Of a stretch of DNA of 58,991 nucleotides, positions 17,446 to 26,464 are shown one piece after another (position 1 is the first letter of the stretch; every line of letters starts with the position of its first letter). A program made the position numbers and the translations under genes. The DNA lies in contig JBFELO010000011.1 in assembly GCA_041552055.1 (NCBI GenBank), positions 1-58,991 on the forward strand, in the 5' to 3' direction. The DNA comes from JBFELO01 sp041552055 (GTDB taxonomy: Bacteria; Acidobacteriota; Thermoanaerobaculia; Thermoanaerobaculales; Sulfomarinibacteraceae). The notes under the pieces are model-generated. The model worked only from the letters and a program-made list of their open reading frames with translations, was not told the origin of the DNA and searched no databases.

Positions 17446-18201
17446 ATGATCGGGAAGAACAGTTTCGTCGCGTCGCTGGTGGCCATCGTGGCCGTCGCGT
17501 CGACCGCCGTAGCCCAGGATGCCACCGAGATAGTACGCTCCTCGATCGACAACTGGCGCGGCAAGTCCTCGTACGGCGAGATGACCATGATCATCCACCG
17601 CCCCTCGTGGGAACGAACGATGTCGATGCGGGCGTGGACCAGTGGTCTCAAGAAGTCGCTGGTGCGCGTTACTTCGCCTCGGAAGGACGCGGGCAATGGC
17701 ACCTTGACGGTCGACAACAACATGTGGACGTTCTCGCCCAAGGTGAACCGGGTGATCAAGGTGCCGTCGTCGATGATGGGTCAGAGCTGGATGGGATCGG
17801 ATTTCTCCAACAAGGACGTGTCACGCGCCGACGACATCATCGACCAGTATGACCACACCCTCCTGGCAACGGAGGAGGACGAGGGCCGCACCGTCTACGT
17901 CATCGAGTCGGTCCCGCACGAGGAGGCGGCGGTGGTGTGGGGCAGAGAGGTGCTCCGCATCCGCGACGACGACGTCCTGCTGTCACAGGAGTACTACGAC
18001 CAGGAGGGCGCTCTCGTGAAGGCCCTGCGGTCGCTGGAGATCGGTGAGATGGGCGGGCGCACGATTGCCATCAGGCAGCGCATGGCGAAGGTGGAGGCGG
18101 ATGACGAGTGGACCGAGTTCCGCATCGACAGCGTCGACTTCGACGTGGAGATCTCCGACAACGTGTTCACCAGGTCCAACCTGCAGAACCCGCGAGAGTA
18201 G
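17446..18201 (+). CDS. Outer membrane lipoprotein-sorting (LolA-like) protein
   Basis: A 251-aa periplasmic protein with a signal peptide (core SFVASLVAIVAVAS, cleavage after STAVAQ). The mature part shows the LolA/LolB-like half-barrel pattern of this family: W-S-Y-x-E-MTMIIHRP early, then NNMWTFSPKVNRVIKVP and SSMMGQSWMGSDFSNKDV. These proteins (COG2834-like) are usually found beside RND or ABC exporters and outer-membrane beta-barrels and are thought to ferry a lipid or hydrophobic molecule. AGGAG lies 9 nt before the ATG at 17446. The FtsX permease gene starts 4 nt after its stop, so it is part of one operon. Confidence 0.85.
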   Translation: MIGKNSFVASLVAIVAVASTAVAQDATEIVRSSIDNWRGKSSYGEMTMIIHRPSWERTMSMRAWTSGLKKSLVRVTSPRKDAGNGTLTVDNNMWTFSPKVNRVIKVPSSMMGQSWMGSDFSNKDVSRADDIIDQYDHTLLATEEDEGRTVYVIESVPHEEAAVVWGREVLRIRDDDVLLSQEYYDQEGALVKALRSLEIGEMGGRTIAIRQRMAKVEADDEWTEFRIDSVDFDVEISDNVFTRSNLQNPRE

Positions 18202-18204
18202 TCG

Positions 18205-19434
18205 ATGAGCATCACCTTCCGCCTCGCCTGGAGAAACCTCTGGAGACGAAAGCGCCGCACCTGGCTGACGGTGGGCGCGATGGTCTTCTCCAACGTCATC
18301 CTGGTCTTCATGATCTCGGTGCAGTTCGGAATGTACGAGATGATGATCGACAACACGCTCCGCGCCCAGACGAGTCACCTCCAGGTGCAGGCCCCCGGAT
18401 ACAAGGACGACCACAAGATCCGCCAGGTGGTCCCGGACGTCTCGCTGCTCGCGGCGGAGCTGCGCCAGGGGTTGGCCACCGAAGACGTCGCGGCGCGGGC
18501 CTCGGCCTTCGCCCTGGTCTCGAGCGCCGACCGCAGCTTCGGGCTCCAGATCACCGGGGTCGAGCCTCAGTTCGAAGACCGCGTCTCGAGCCTTCCCGGC
18601 CTCATCACGGAGGGCAGATTCCTGAGCGACTCGATGGCGGAGGAGATCGTGATCGGCCGCGTGCTCGCGCGCAACCTTCGCGTCGGGGTGGGTGACGAGC
18701 TGACCTTCATCGGCAGCGGTCGCGACGGGTCGTTTGCCGCCGCGGTGGTGACCGTGGTCGGCATCTTCGAGAGCGGCATGCAGGAGCTCGATCGCGGCTT
18801 CGCCGAGGTCCCCCTAGGCTTTTTCCAGATGATCTTCGCCATGGAGAACGCCGGACACGCCATCGCGATCATGGCGCCGGGCCTCATCCAGGTCTCATCG
18901 ACGCGGTCCCGCGCCGAGGCGCTGTTGCCCGACGGACAGGAGCTCATGGTGCACGACTGGGACGTGCTCCTGCCCGGGCTCAAGCAGGCCATCCAGGCAG
19001 ACTTCGTCAGCGCCTGGTTCATGTACGGCATCCTCATCGTGCTGGTGGCGTTCAGCGTGCTCAACACCCAGCTGATGTCGGTGCTCGAGCGCACCAAGGA
19101 GTTCGGGATCGTGATGTCCCTCGGGGTGACGCCGGGCCGCCTGGGGCGCCTGGTGATGCTCGAGACGACTCTGATGGGCTGTGTCGGCATGTTTCTGGGG
19201 ATGGTCCTCGGAGGTGCGCTCGTGCTGTGGCTCAACCAGCACGGGTTCAGCTATCCCGGGATGGACGAGATGGCAGGCAAGTTCAATCTGCCGAGCAGGA
19301 TCTATCCGGATCTGTCGGCCGTCGGCCTGCTGATGGGGCCGACGATCGTGCTCATCTCGAGCATCGCGGCCTCGCTCTATCCGGCGATCCGACTACAGTG
19401 GATGCAGCCGGTGAAGGCCATGAGGGCGGCATGA
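18205..19434 (+). CDS. FtsX-type ABC transporter permease (LolC/E or MacB-like)
   Basis: A 409-aa permease. It has one N-terminal membrane helix (WLTVGAMVFSNVILVFMI), a large periplasmic MacB_PCD-like domain of about 200 residues, and three C-terminal helices with the FtsX-domain segment FSVLNTQLMSVLERTKEFGIVM, in which the ERTKEFG box is the coupling helix. Topology and length match LolC/LolE. The end overlaps the start of the second permease (ATGA). It most likely extracts a lipid or lipoprotein from the inner membrane and hands it to the LolA-like protein encoded upstream. Confidence 0.92.
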   Translation: MSITFRLAWRNLWRRKRRTWLTVGAMVFSNVILVFMISVQFGMYEMMIDNTLRAQTSHLQVQAPGYKDDHKIRQVVPDVSLLAAELRQGLATEDVAARASAFALVSSADRSFGLQITGVEPQFEDRVSSLPGLITEGRFLSDSMAEEIVIGRVLARNLRVGVGDELTFIGSGRDGSFAAAVVTVVGIFESGMQELDRGFAEVPLGFFQMIFAMENAGHAIAIMAPGLIQVSSTRSRAEALLPDGQELMVHDWDVLLPGLKQAIQADFVSAWFMYGILIVLVAFSVLNTQLMSVLERTKEFGIVMSLGVTPGRLGRLVMLETTLMGCVGMFLGMVLGGALVLWLNQHGFSYPGMDEMAGKFNLPSRIYPDLSAVGLLMGPTIVLISSIAASLYPAIRLQWMQPVKAMRAA

Positions 19435-20663
19435 TGGGCAACCTCAGGATCGTCCTCCGCCTCGCGTGGCGCAACCTGTGGCGCAACTACCGCCGCACGC
19501 TGATCATGCTGACCGCGATCTTCGTTGCCACGTGGGCGATGATCTTCATGACGGCGCTGATGCGCGGCATGGTTGACGACATGGTGAAGGACAGCATCAG
19601 CGCGCTGCCCGGCCACGTCCAGATCCACCACCCGGCCTACCGTGACGACCCGACGATCGCCAACGTGATCGCGCCTCCGGACGGCGAGCTGCTCGAGGTC
19701 CTGCGGCGACCCGAGGTCGTCGCCTGGGCGACCCGGGTGCGGGTGCCGGCGGTGATCTCCTCGGAGAGGGACACCCGCGGCGTCACCCTGGTCGGAATCG
19801 AGCCCGAACGCGAGGCGCGCATCAGCTTCGTCGCCGACGACGTGGTGGAGGGCCGGTTCCTGGAGTCGCGAGACGACCGGGGTCTGGTGGTGGGCCGCCG
19901 GCTGCTCGAGAAGCTCGCGACCGACGTCGGGAAACGGGTCGTGATCATGAGCCAGGACCAGGACAACGAGATCGCGGACCGCGGCTTCCGGATCGTCGGT
20001 GTCTTCGAGTCCAAGCTCGCACAGTTCGAGGAGGGCTTCGTCTTCGCCGGCGAGGGGACGATCCAGGAGCTGCTCGGGGTGAGTGACGCGGTGTCCGAGG
20101 TGGCGATCCTGGGGACGGACTACCGTGATGTCGAGGCGCTCCACCGAGCCGTGGCAGAGGCCGCCGGCCCGGACGTCGAGGTGCTGCCGTGGCAGGAGCT
20201 CGACACCTACCTGGGCTCGATGCTGGCGGTGATGGACGGATTCGTGGTGGTCTGGATCGTGGTCATCTTCCTCGCTCTCTCTTTCGGCCTCGTCAACACG
20301 CTCGTCATGGCGATCTTCGAGAGGGTACGCGAGATCGGGCTGATGCTCGCGCTCGGCATGACCCCGCGCAGTATCCTGTCTCAGATCGTCGCGGAGTCGA
20401 TCCTGCTGCTGGCGATCGGTCTCGCCGTCGGCAATCTGGCGGCCTGGGCGACCGTCGAACCGCTCAAGGGCGGTATCGATGTGTCGATTGTCGCCGAAGG
20501 CATGGAATTCTTCGGCGCAGCCAGCGTGCTGTATCCGGCGCTCTACCTCAAGGATGTCGTGCTCGCGAACGTCATCGTGCTCGTGCTCGGTTTCTTCGCC
20601 AGCCTGTCGCCGGCCTGGCGGGCCTCCCGCTACGATCCGGTGCGAGCCATTACGAAGGTGTGA
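19431..20663 (+). CDS. FtsX-type ABC transporter permease, second subunit
   Basis: A 410-aa paralogue of the preceding permease, with the same layout: N-terminal RLAWRNLWRNYRRT and helix, a periplasmic domain, then three C-terminal helices with FGLVNTLVMAIFERVREIGLMLALGM as coupling region. The N-terminal basic motif (LAWRNLWR) is shared with its neighbour, which indicates gene duplication. The start ATG at 19431 overlaps the previous stop; an ATG at 19434 is an alternative. Two different permeases point to a LolCE-like heterodimer rather than a homodimer. Confidence 0.92.
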   Translation: MMGNLRIVLRLAWRNLWRNYRRTLIMLTAIFVATWAMIFMTALMRGMVDDMVKDSISALPGHVQIHHPAYRDDPTIANVIAPPDGELLEVLRRPEVVAWATRVRVPAVISSERDTRGVTLVGIEPEREARISFVADDVVEGRFLESRDDRGLVVGRRLLEKLATDVGKRVVIMSQDQDNEIADRGFRIVGVFESKLAQFEEGFVFAGEGTIQELLGVSDAVSEVAILGTDYRDVEALHRAVAEAAGPDVEVLPWQELDTYLGSMLAVMDGFVVVWIVVIFLALSFGLVNTLVMAIFERVREIGLMLALGMTPRSILSQIVAESILLLAIGLAVGNLAAWATVEPLKGGIDVSIVAEGMEFFGAASVLYPALYLKDVVLANVIVLVLGFFASLSPAWRASRYDPVRAITKV

Positions 20664-20665
20664 TC

Positions 20666-21358
20666 ATGTATTCAGTACGCTGCATCGAGCTGTGCAAGAC
20701 CTACCGCCAGGGTGAGGTCGAGGTCATTGGCCTCGACCACGTGAACCTCGAGATCAAGGAGGGCGGCTTCGTCTGCCTGTCCGCCCCGTCGGGCGGCGGC
20801 AAGACCACGCTCCTCAACGCGATCGGTGGTCTCGACACGCCCGACAGCGGCGAGATCTGGCTCGCCGGCGACCGCATCGACCACCTGGGCAAGGGCGATC
20901 TCGCGGAGATGCGTCTCCACCAGATCGGGTTCGTGTTCCAGGCCTACAACCTGATCCCGGTCCTGACCGCACGCGAGAACATCGAGTTCGTGATGGAGGT
21001 GCAGGGCGTGCCTGCCCCGGAACGACGTGCGCGCTCCTTCGAACTCCTCCAAGAGGTGGGCCTCGGCGGTCTCGGCGACCGGCGACCCGCGCAGATGTCG
21101 GGCGGCCAGCAGCAGCGGGTCGCCGTGGCCCGCGCCATCGCCTCCAGGCCGGCGCTGGTGCTCGCCGACGAGCCCACCGCCAACCTCGACTCGCAGAGCG
21201 CCGACCAGCTCATGGAGCTCTTCGTCGAGCTCAACCGGCACCACCGGACCACCTTCGTCATCGCCACTCACGACCAGCGGGTCATGGGGTACGCGCGACG
21301 CGTGATCCGCATGCTCGACGGCCGGATCGTCGGCGATGAGCAGCGGGAAGCCGCGTAG
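20666..21358 (+). CDS. ABC transporter ATPase, LolD/MacB type
   Basis: A 230-aa ATPase. Walker A is APSGGGKTT at residues 40-48, in which Ala40 replaces the usual first Gly; the Q-loop is FVFQAYNL, the signature MSGGQQQR, Walker B LVLADEPTANLD, and the H-loop ATHD. It starts 3 nt after the second permease stop. It energises the two FtsX permeases and belongs with them to the MacB/LolD clade, recognisable from the short size and the TARENI segment after the Q-loop. Confidence 0.93.
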   Translation: MYSVRCIELCKTYRQGEVEVIGLDHVNLEIKEGGFVCLSAPSGGGKTTLLNAIGGLDTPDSGEIWLAGDRIDHLGKGDLAEMRLHQIGFVFQAYNLIPVLTARENIEFVMEVQGVPAPERRARSFELLQEVGLGGLGDRRPAQMSGGQQQRVAVARAIASRPALVLADEPTANLDSQSADQLMELFVELNRHHRTTFVIATHDQRVMGYARRVIRMLDGRIVGDEQREAA

Positions 21359-21367
21359 GGGTCGATC

Positions 21368-22654
21368 ATGAACCGTCGGGGGGCGGCCGCCGTGATGGTC
21401 GGGTGTGCGCTCGCCGCGACGAGCGCGGCCGTCGCCGGCGACACCGCGTACGACATCGGCGGCCGGGTCAGCCCGCAGGTCGCGGTCACCAGATATCCCG
21501 ACAACAGCGTGTTTCGGGACATCTTCGGATCGAGCTCCACCGACTCCGCGATCGATGCCCGTGTCGTGTTCGGCCTCCAGCACGACCGCTGGAGCTTCGA
21601 CGCCGACTACCAGCTCGTGGGCGTCTACGGCGACCGTGTCGAGTTCACCCGTGAGCTGCCGGAGGAGCTCCGGATCCTCTTCCCCCACCTCCCCGACGAC
21701 CGGACCCGGCTGTTCGATCTCACCCATGTCATCACCGATTCGGGGAAGACCGCGGCCCTGCAGCGGCTCGACCGGCTGGCCGTCGGCCACGCCTCGGACC
21801 ACCTGGTGATGAAGTTCGGGCGCCAGGCCATCACCTGGGGCAACGGGCTGATCTACACCGTGATGGACATCTTCAACCCGTTCGATCCTGCCGCGGTCGA
21901 CAAGGAGTACAAGACCGGCGACGACATGCTCTACGGCCAGTGGCTACGGGCGAACGGCGACGACCTACAGGGCGTGATGGTGTTCCGACGTGACCCGTTC
22001 AGCGGCGAAGTCGAGGCCGACCAGGGATCGCTCGCACTGAAGTACCACCACATGGCATCGATCAGCGAGTATGACGCCCTGGTGGCCCAGCACTACGGGG
22101 ATACGCTCCTCGGCGCCGGCGTCAACTACAGCATCGGCGGTGCGGTGTGGCGCGGCGACCTGGCCGTCGCCTTCACCGACGACGACACCGTCGCCTCGCT
22201 CGTCACCAGCCTCTCCCAGTCATGGACGTGGAACGGCACGAACGTCAGCGGAGTGGCCGAGTACTTCTACAACGGCTTCGGCCAGTCGGACGGCTGCTAC
22301 TCCCCGGTGTGCCTCGAGGAAAACCCCGAGCTGCTGAAACGCGTCGCGCGCGGCGAGCTGTTCAACCTCGGACAGCACTACGTCGCCGTGAGCGCGATGA
22401 TCGAGGTCCATCCCCTGTTCCTTCTGACGCCGAACGTGTTCGTGAATGTGACCGATCTCAGCGTCCTGCTCCAGGTGGTCTTCCAGAACGACCTGCGGGA
22501 GAACCTGATGCTGTGGAGCGCGGTCGCCCTCCCGGTCGGCGCCGACGGCACCGAGTTCGGCGGCGCCGAGGTCGGCAACACTGCCCCGGGAGAGCCTCCC
22601 GCTGTCCTCTCGACCGGGCCCAGCGCATCGGTCCAGCTCGTGTGGTACTGGTAG
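21368..22654 (+). CDS. Predicted outer-membrane beta-barrel protein of the LolA/ABC operon
   Basis: A 428-aa exported protein with a signal peptide (AAAVMVGCALAATSAAVAG). The rest is made of alternating aromatic and polar strands (RWSFDADYQLVGVYGDR, LVMKFGRQAITWGNGLIY) and ends in VQLVWYW, a terminal aromatic residue typical of BAM substrates. It resembles DUF1302-type barrel proteins encoded next to lipid exporters. It is the last gene of the operon, 9 nt after the ATPase. It probably provides the outer-membrane exit or anchor for the transported molecule. The family assignment is moderate. Confidence 0.75.
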   Translation: MNRRGAAAVMVGCALAATSAAVAGDTAYDIGGRVSPQVAVTRYPDNSVFRDIFGSSSTDSAIDARVVFGLQHDRWSFDADYQLVGVYGDRVEFTRELPEELRILFPHLPDDRTRLFDLTHVITDSGKTAALQRLDRLAVGHASDHLVMKFGRQAITWGNGLIYTVMDIFNPFDPAAVDKEYKTGDDMLYGQWLRANGDDLQGVMVFRRDPFSGEVEADQGSLALKYHHMASISEYDALVAQHYGDTLLGAGVNYSIGGAVWRGDLAVAFTDDDTVASLVTSLSQSWTWNGTNVSGVAEYFYNGFGQSDGCYSPVCLEENPELLKRVARGELFNLGQHYVAVSAMIEVHPLFLLTPNVFVNVTDLSVLLQVVFQNDLRENLMLWSAVALPVGADGTEFGGAEVGNTAPGEPPAVLSTGPSASVQLVWYW

Positions 22655-22700
22655 GCGCTGCGGCTCGCAATGGAAACTCGGTGAGAAGTGCGCTGGCACA

Positions 22701-22733
22701 GCGGCTGCAGTCATATTGAGCGAGTGCAGCCGC
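22701..22733. terminator. Bidirectional terminator-like hairpin
   Basis: GCGGCTGCA (22701-22709) and TGCAGCCGC (22725-22733) form a perfect 9-bp stem with a 15-nt loop, exactly in the gap between two convergent genes. It lacks a long T-tract. Confidence 0.5.
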
Positions 22734-22744
22734 CGAAGGACCCC

Positions 22745-24070
22745 TCACGAAAGGGTGTCGCCGCGGGCACGTCGCCGGTCCGTTGTGCGCAGCAGAGGTA
22801 ATGTCGCCCCACACGCCACGAGGATCAGAGCCGTCGAAACAAGGAAGGTCGCCGCGCCGAACTGCTCGAACAGAAGTCCGCCCGCGACCAGCCCGACGAT
22901 GCTCGCCAGGCTCCCGGCGCTACCGGCGACTCCTTGCACCGCGCCCTGATAACGGTCGTCGGCGAGCTTGGACAGCAGGGACAGAACCGACGGCCACATG
23001 ATGCCGTTGCCGACGGCAAAGAGCACGGCTGCGAAGTAGATCAGAGCAGTGTCCGGGGAGAGTAGGATCGCGAAGTTTCCGCTCAGGATCACGCCGCCGA
23101 CGACGATCAGTGACGGATCGGAGAGCCGCCGTGACAGCACGTTGAGTAACGGCCCCTGGGCCACCACCATCATCGCCGATAGAACGGCGAAGTAGACACC
23201 GGTGTCGGTCACCCGCCACGCCAGGTCGGCGGCGGCACGAATCGGAAAGGCCGTGTAGAAGACGTTGAACGCGAGGAAGACTACGAAGTAGAGGGTCAGC
23301 ATACGCGCCATGTAGGGTCGCATCCAGAGGACAGAGATCGTCGTCTCCTCGATCCGCTCCTGATAACAGTCCCGATGCTCCTGGCCGAACACCGTTCCGA
23401 CCATCGTCCGATCCGCACTTTGCTGTGGCTCGCACCGCTTCGACTCGGGAAGGTAGAACATGATGAGCAGGGTCGCGATGAGCGAGACGGTCAACGCGGC
23501 CAGGACCGGCAGGAGCTCGCCAAGCGAGGTGCCGCCGAGGAGGCTCGCCAGAGCCGGACCGACGATGAAGCCGAGATTGGAGGCAATCCCCATGCGGCCG
23601 AAGTTCCGGCTCCGATTCTCCTCGGGGCTGATGTCGGCGACATAGGCGTTCGCGACCGAGATGTTGCCTCCAGTGAGACCGTCCAGGGCGCGCGCCACCA
23701 GGATGACAAGCAGCGGGAGCGTCACGCGGAATCGACCCAGCAGCGGCGCGTCGACAACCGCGATCTCGACCACCGGCAGCGCCAGGGCGACGGCAAAGAG
23801 AACCCACGAGGCCAGGGTGCCGGCCTGGCTGAGAACCAGGACCCGTCGCCGACCGTGACGGTCGGACCAGCGGCCAAGGATCGGAGCACCGATCATCTGC
23901 AGTGCAGGGTAGGCGGCGCCGACCACGCCGTAGACGAGGGCGTTGCCGCCGAGACGGACCACGACGAACACGAGGAACGGCAGCACGATGCTGAAGCCCA
24001 ACGTGCCGATGAAGTGGACCAGAAGCACCGGGAAGAGTGGTGTTTCGTGAGACCGGCTCTCAGAATTCAT
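22745..24070 (-). CDS. MFS transporter
   Basis: A 441-aa membrane protein with about 12 predicted helices. The loop between helices 2 and 3 reads GRWSDRHGRRRVLV, the MFS signature motif A. The first helix (LLVHFIGTLGFSIVLPFLV) and the motif-C-like GFIVGPALASLLGG place it in the drug:H+ antiporter or TetA-like branch. A long, hydrophilic central loop with EESTIS-like residues separates the two halves. It faces the LolA/ABC operon convergently, with a hairpin between them. Substrate unknown. Confidence 0.88.
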   Translation of the reverse strand: MNSESRSHETPLFPVLLVHFIGTLGFSIVLPFLVFVVVRLGGNALVYGVVGAAYPALQMIGAPILGRWSDRHGRRRVLVLSQAGTLASWVLFAVALALPVVEIAVVDAPLLGRFRVTLPLLVILVARALDGLTGGNISVANAYVADISPEENRSRNFGRMGIASNLGFIVGPALASLLGGTSLGELLPVLAALTVSLIATLLIMFYLPESKRCEPQQSADRTMVGTVFGQEHRDCYQERIEETTISVLWMRPYMARMLTLYFVVFLAFNVFYTAFPIRAAADLAWRVTDTGVYFAVLSAMMVVAQGPLLNVLSRRLSDPSLIVVGGVILSGNFAILLSPDTALIYFAAVLFAVGNGIMWPSVLSLLSKLADDRYQGAVQGVAGSAGSLASIVGLVAGGLLFEQFGAATFLVSTALILVACGATLPLLRTTDRRRARGDTLS

Positions 24071-24215
24071 GACAGCAGGCTATCACTGCCCGACCTGAGT
24101 CGTGCGCGATGTGGCAATCGCCAGCAGCCGTTTCGGGATGTCGCCGTGAACGTCACCGGGTGTCGACCTCGTCAGGAAAGGAAGTGGGGTCGTAGGTGAC
24201 CGTTGATGGTGGCTG

Positions 24216-24650
24216 TCATGCGCTCTCCTCGGTCGTTACGCTGACGGTCGGGATCCAGGTGTGGGCCCGTCGTGCGAGGCGGTCACCGAGGTCCTCTTTG
24301 TCGAAGTCGGTGGTGCTCTCGAGGAACGAGGCGAAATCGACGCCATCGAAGGTGTTGACGTTGACCACCGCTCGCAGAGTCCCTTCGACCTCACTGGTCA
24401 CGAACGGGACCACGCCGCACGTGGAGCAGACGTGGAACACGGCGGTGCCGGTCGCGAACGAATAGGCGGCGTCGCTGGAAACGCCTCGCACCACCGCGCA
24501 CAGGGTTCCCTTCGGGTGGGAGGTGTAGACCGCACCGTGCCTGCGGCAGAACGTGCAGCTGCAGCGCCGCACGGGAATCATCTCCCCTTCGAAGGGAAGT
24601 TTCACCACATACCTCAGTCGCCCACAGTGGCAGGTGCCCGTGATCTTCAT
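24216..24650 (-). CDS. GFA (CENP-V/glutathione-dependent formaldehyde-activating) family protein
   Basis: A 144-aa zinc protein. Cysteine pairs in the family pattern are present: CHCGRLRY, CSCTFCRRHG and CSTCGVVPF, which bind a structural and a putative catalytic zinc. AGGAGG lies just before the ATG at 24650, which decides the start. Members bind glutathione-type thiols and formaldehyde adducts in Paracoccus, but most have unknown roles. It is separated by 178 bp from the divergent serine hydrolase gene. Confidence 0.87.
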   Translation of the reverse strand: MKITGTCHCGRLRYVVKLPFEGEMIPVRRCSCTFCRRHGAVYTSHPKGTLCAVVRGVSSDAAYSFATGTAVFHVCSTCGVVPFVTSEVEGTLRAVVNVNTFDGVDFASFLESTTDFDKEDLGDRLARRAHTWIPTVSVTTEESA

Positions 24651-24828
24651 TCGTTCGCCTCCTTCACCGACCATACGGGCGATCTCCCGGGTGGGATTCG
24701 AGACGAGACCCGAAACCACCCTCGAAAATACCTTCTCCCACCCGTAAGACCCCGGACGAGGTGAATCACTCGGCACCGGTTCTACGTACTGAACTGCAGT
24801 GAGTCTATCAACTGAGGGGGGACGCGCG

Positions 24829-26280
24829 ATGAAACGGGCGACAGGGTGGTTGATCTTGATTTCGTGTCTCGTGGTGTGCCAGCTCGGCTCCACTGCCCAT
24901 GCCGAGGATGGAGAACCGGAGGCGCCCAGGAGCTACAGAGAGGCGGTCGACCTGCTGGAAACATGGATCGAGTCGATCATCGACTTCGACCGCCTGCCGG
25001 GTGTGTCCATAGCCGTCGTCCACGACCAGGAGCTCGTCTACGCGAAGGGCTTCGGCTTCGCCGATCTCGACAGGAAGGTGCGGGCGACGCCGGACACGAT
25101 CTACAGCATCTGCTCGATCTCCAAGATCTTCACCGCCATTGCCGTGATGCAGCTCCGAGATCGCGACAAGCTCAGCTTGGACGATCCGGTGTCCACACGT
25201 CTGCCGTGGTTCGCGCCGCAGACGGTGGGCCCCGCCACCGACCCGCCAACGCTGGGGGACCTTCTTCGGCACACCAGCGGGTTGCCGTGTGAGCCGGATC
25301 GTGCGGTCTGGTCCGATCTCGATCAGCTCAATCCATCGCGCAACGAACTCATGGCAAGGGTGTCGAATCTGAAGATGAGCTATCCGACCAACACCAAATT
25401 CAACTACTCGAACGTGGGGTACGCACTCCTGGGAGAGGTGGTGTCGGTGGCGTCGGGAATGGACTACGGCGAGTACGTGCGACAGAACATCGTCGAGCCG
25501 CTGGGACTGGAGGCGACCACGACGTTTCTGCCCGACGACACCGCCGGGGGCGGAATGGCCGTGGGTTACGGCCGATGGCCGCGAACGGGCTCTCGGGTGA
25601 AGATCACCAATCGCGATGACAGAGCGATCACACCTGCGGCGGGCTTCGCTTCGACGGTAAAGGACCTGGCGGAGTTCGCGATGTGGCAGTTTCGCGTCCT
25701 CGACGGAAAGGACGAGGTCGCCCTCGATGAACGATCGCTGCGGGAGATGCACACCTCCCAGTGGAGGGACCCCGAGTGGGGCTTCGGGTTCTCGATCTGG
25801 CACATGGATGACAGGACTTTCGTCGGCCACCAGGGGGGTTGCCCGGGATACAAGTCGCAGATCATCCTCTGTCCGGAAGAGAAGATCGCCGTGGTCGCGA
25901 TGATCAACGCGACCGATGCGCCGCAGTTCACGTTGGTCTTCCGTGCCTACGAAATCATGGCGCCCGCGTTGAAATCCCCCACTGTGGACGAAAAGCCGCC
26001 ACAGTGGATCGAGTACACGGGGTACTACACCGCCGATGAGTCGTGGTCAGAGGCGGAGGTGGTCGAGTGGGACGGTTCTCTGGCCGTCATGTGGGTGCCC
26101 TCTGGCAATCCTGATCCCGTGGGCTCGCTGACGAGATTGGAGCGTGTCGAGGGGAACGTCTTCCGTCAGGTCGGAAAAGATGGGGAACTCGGGAAGCACT
26201 ACGTCTTCAGTACCGACGATGCCGGCAACATCGTCGCCATGAGATTCAACAACAACATCCTGAGAAGAGCAGTGCGCTGA
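24829..26280 (+). CDS. Serine hydrolase of the beta-lactamase/D-Ala-D-Ala carboxypeptidase class C type
   Basis: A 483-aa exported enzyme with a signal peptide (GWLILISCLVVCQLGSTAHA). The catalytic SxxK is S96-I-S-K99, the YxN motif is YSNVGYALLG, and the third motif is HQGGCPGY in place of KTG, as in esterase EstB-like and D-aminopeptidase-like members. About 120 C-terminal residues after PALKSPTVD form an extra beta-rich domain. The start at 24829 gives the signal peptide. Function may be peptidase or esterase; no neighbour narrows it. Confidence 0.88.
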   Translation: MKRATGWLILISCLVVCQLGSTAHAEDGEPEAPRSYREAVDLLETWIESIIDFDRLPGVSIAVVHDQELVYAKGFGFADLDRKVRATPDTIYSICSISKIFTAIAVMQLRDRDKLSLDDPVSTRLPWFAPQTVGPATDPPTLGDLLRHTSGLPCEPDRAVWSDLDQLNPSRNELMARVSNLKMSYPTNTKFNYSNVGYALLGEVVSVASGMDYGEYVRQNIVEPLGLEATTTFLPDDTAGGGMAVGYGRWPRTGSRVKITNRDDRAITPAAGFASTVKDLAEFAMWQFRVLDGKDEVALDERSLREMHTSQWRDPEWGFGFSIWHMDDRTFVGHQGGCPGYKSQIILCPEEKIAVVAMINATDAPQFTLVFRAYEIMAPALKSPTVDEKPPQWIEYTGYYTADESWSEAEVVEWDGSLAVMWVPSGNPDPVGSLTRLERVEGNVFRQVGKDGELGKHYVFSTDDAGNIVAMRFNNNILRRAVR

Positions 26281-26284
26281 GCAA

Positions 26285-26310
26285 GGCTGGGCGACCCAGG
26301 TCGCCCAGCC
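26285..26310 (+). terminator. Strong hairpin after the serine hydrolase gene
   Basis: GGCTGGGCGACC-CA-GGTCGCCCAGCC is a perfect 12-bp stem starting 4 nt after the stop codon at 26280. No T-run follows, but position and strength fit a transcription stop or mRNA 3'-end stabiliser. Confidence 0.6.
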
Positions 26311-26464
26311 TCGGTCCAACGTCGAACCCAGCTCGCGGACGTCTTTTCCACGCGGTGGAGGCGCTTCGCCGAACGGAGCCAGCACCACGGGCTGGCGAGC
26401 CGAATGAGCATGAAAGATATCTACACCGCGCTCAACGGAGGGTAGCGTCCGGGCGCAGGAGACG

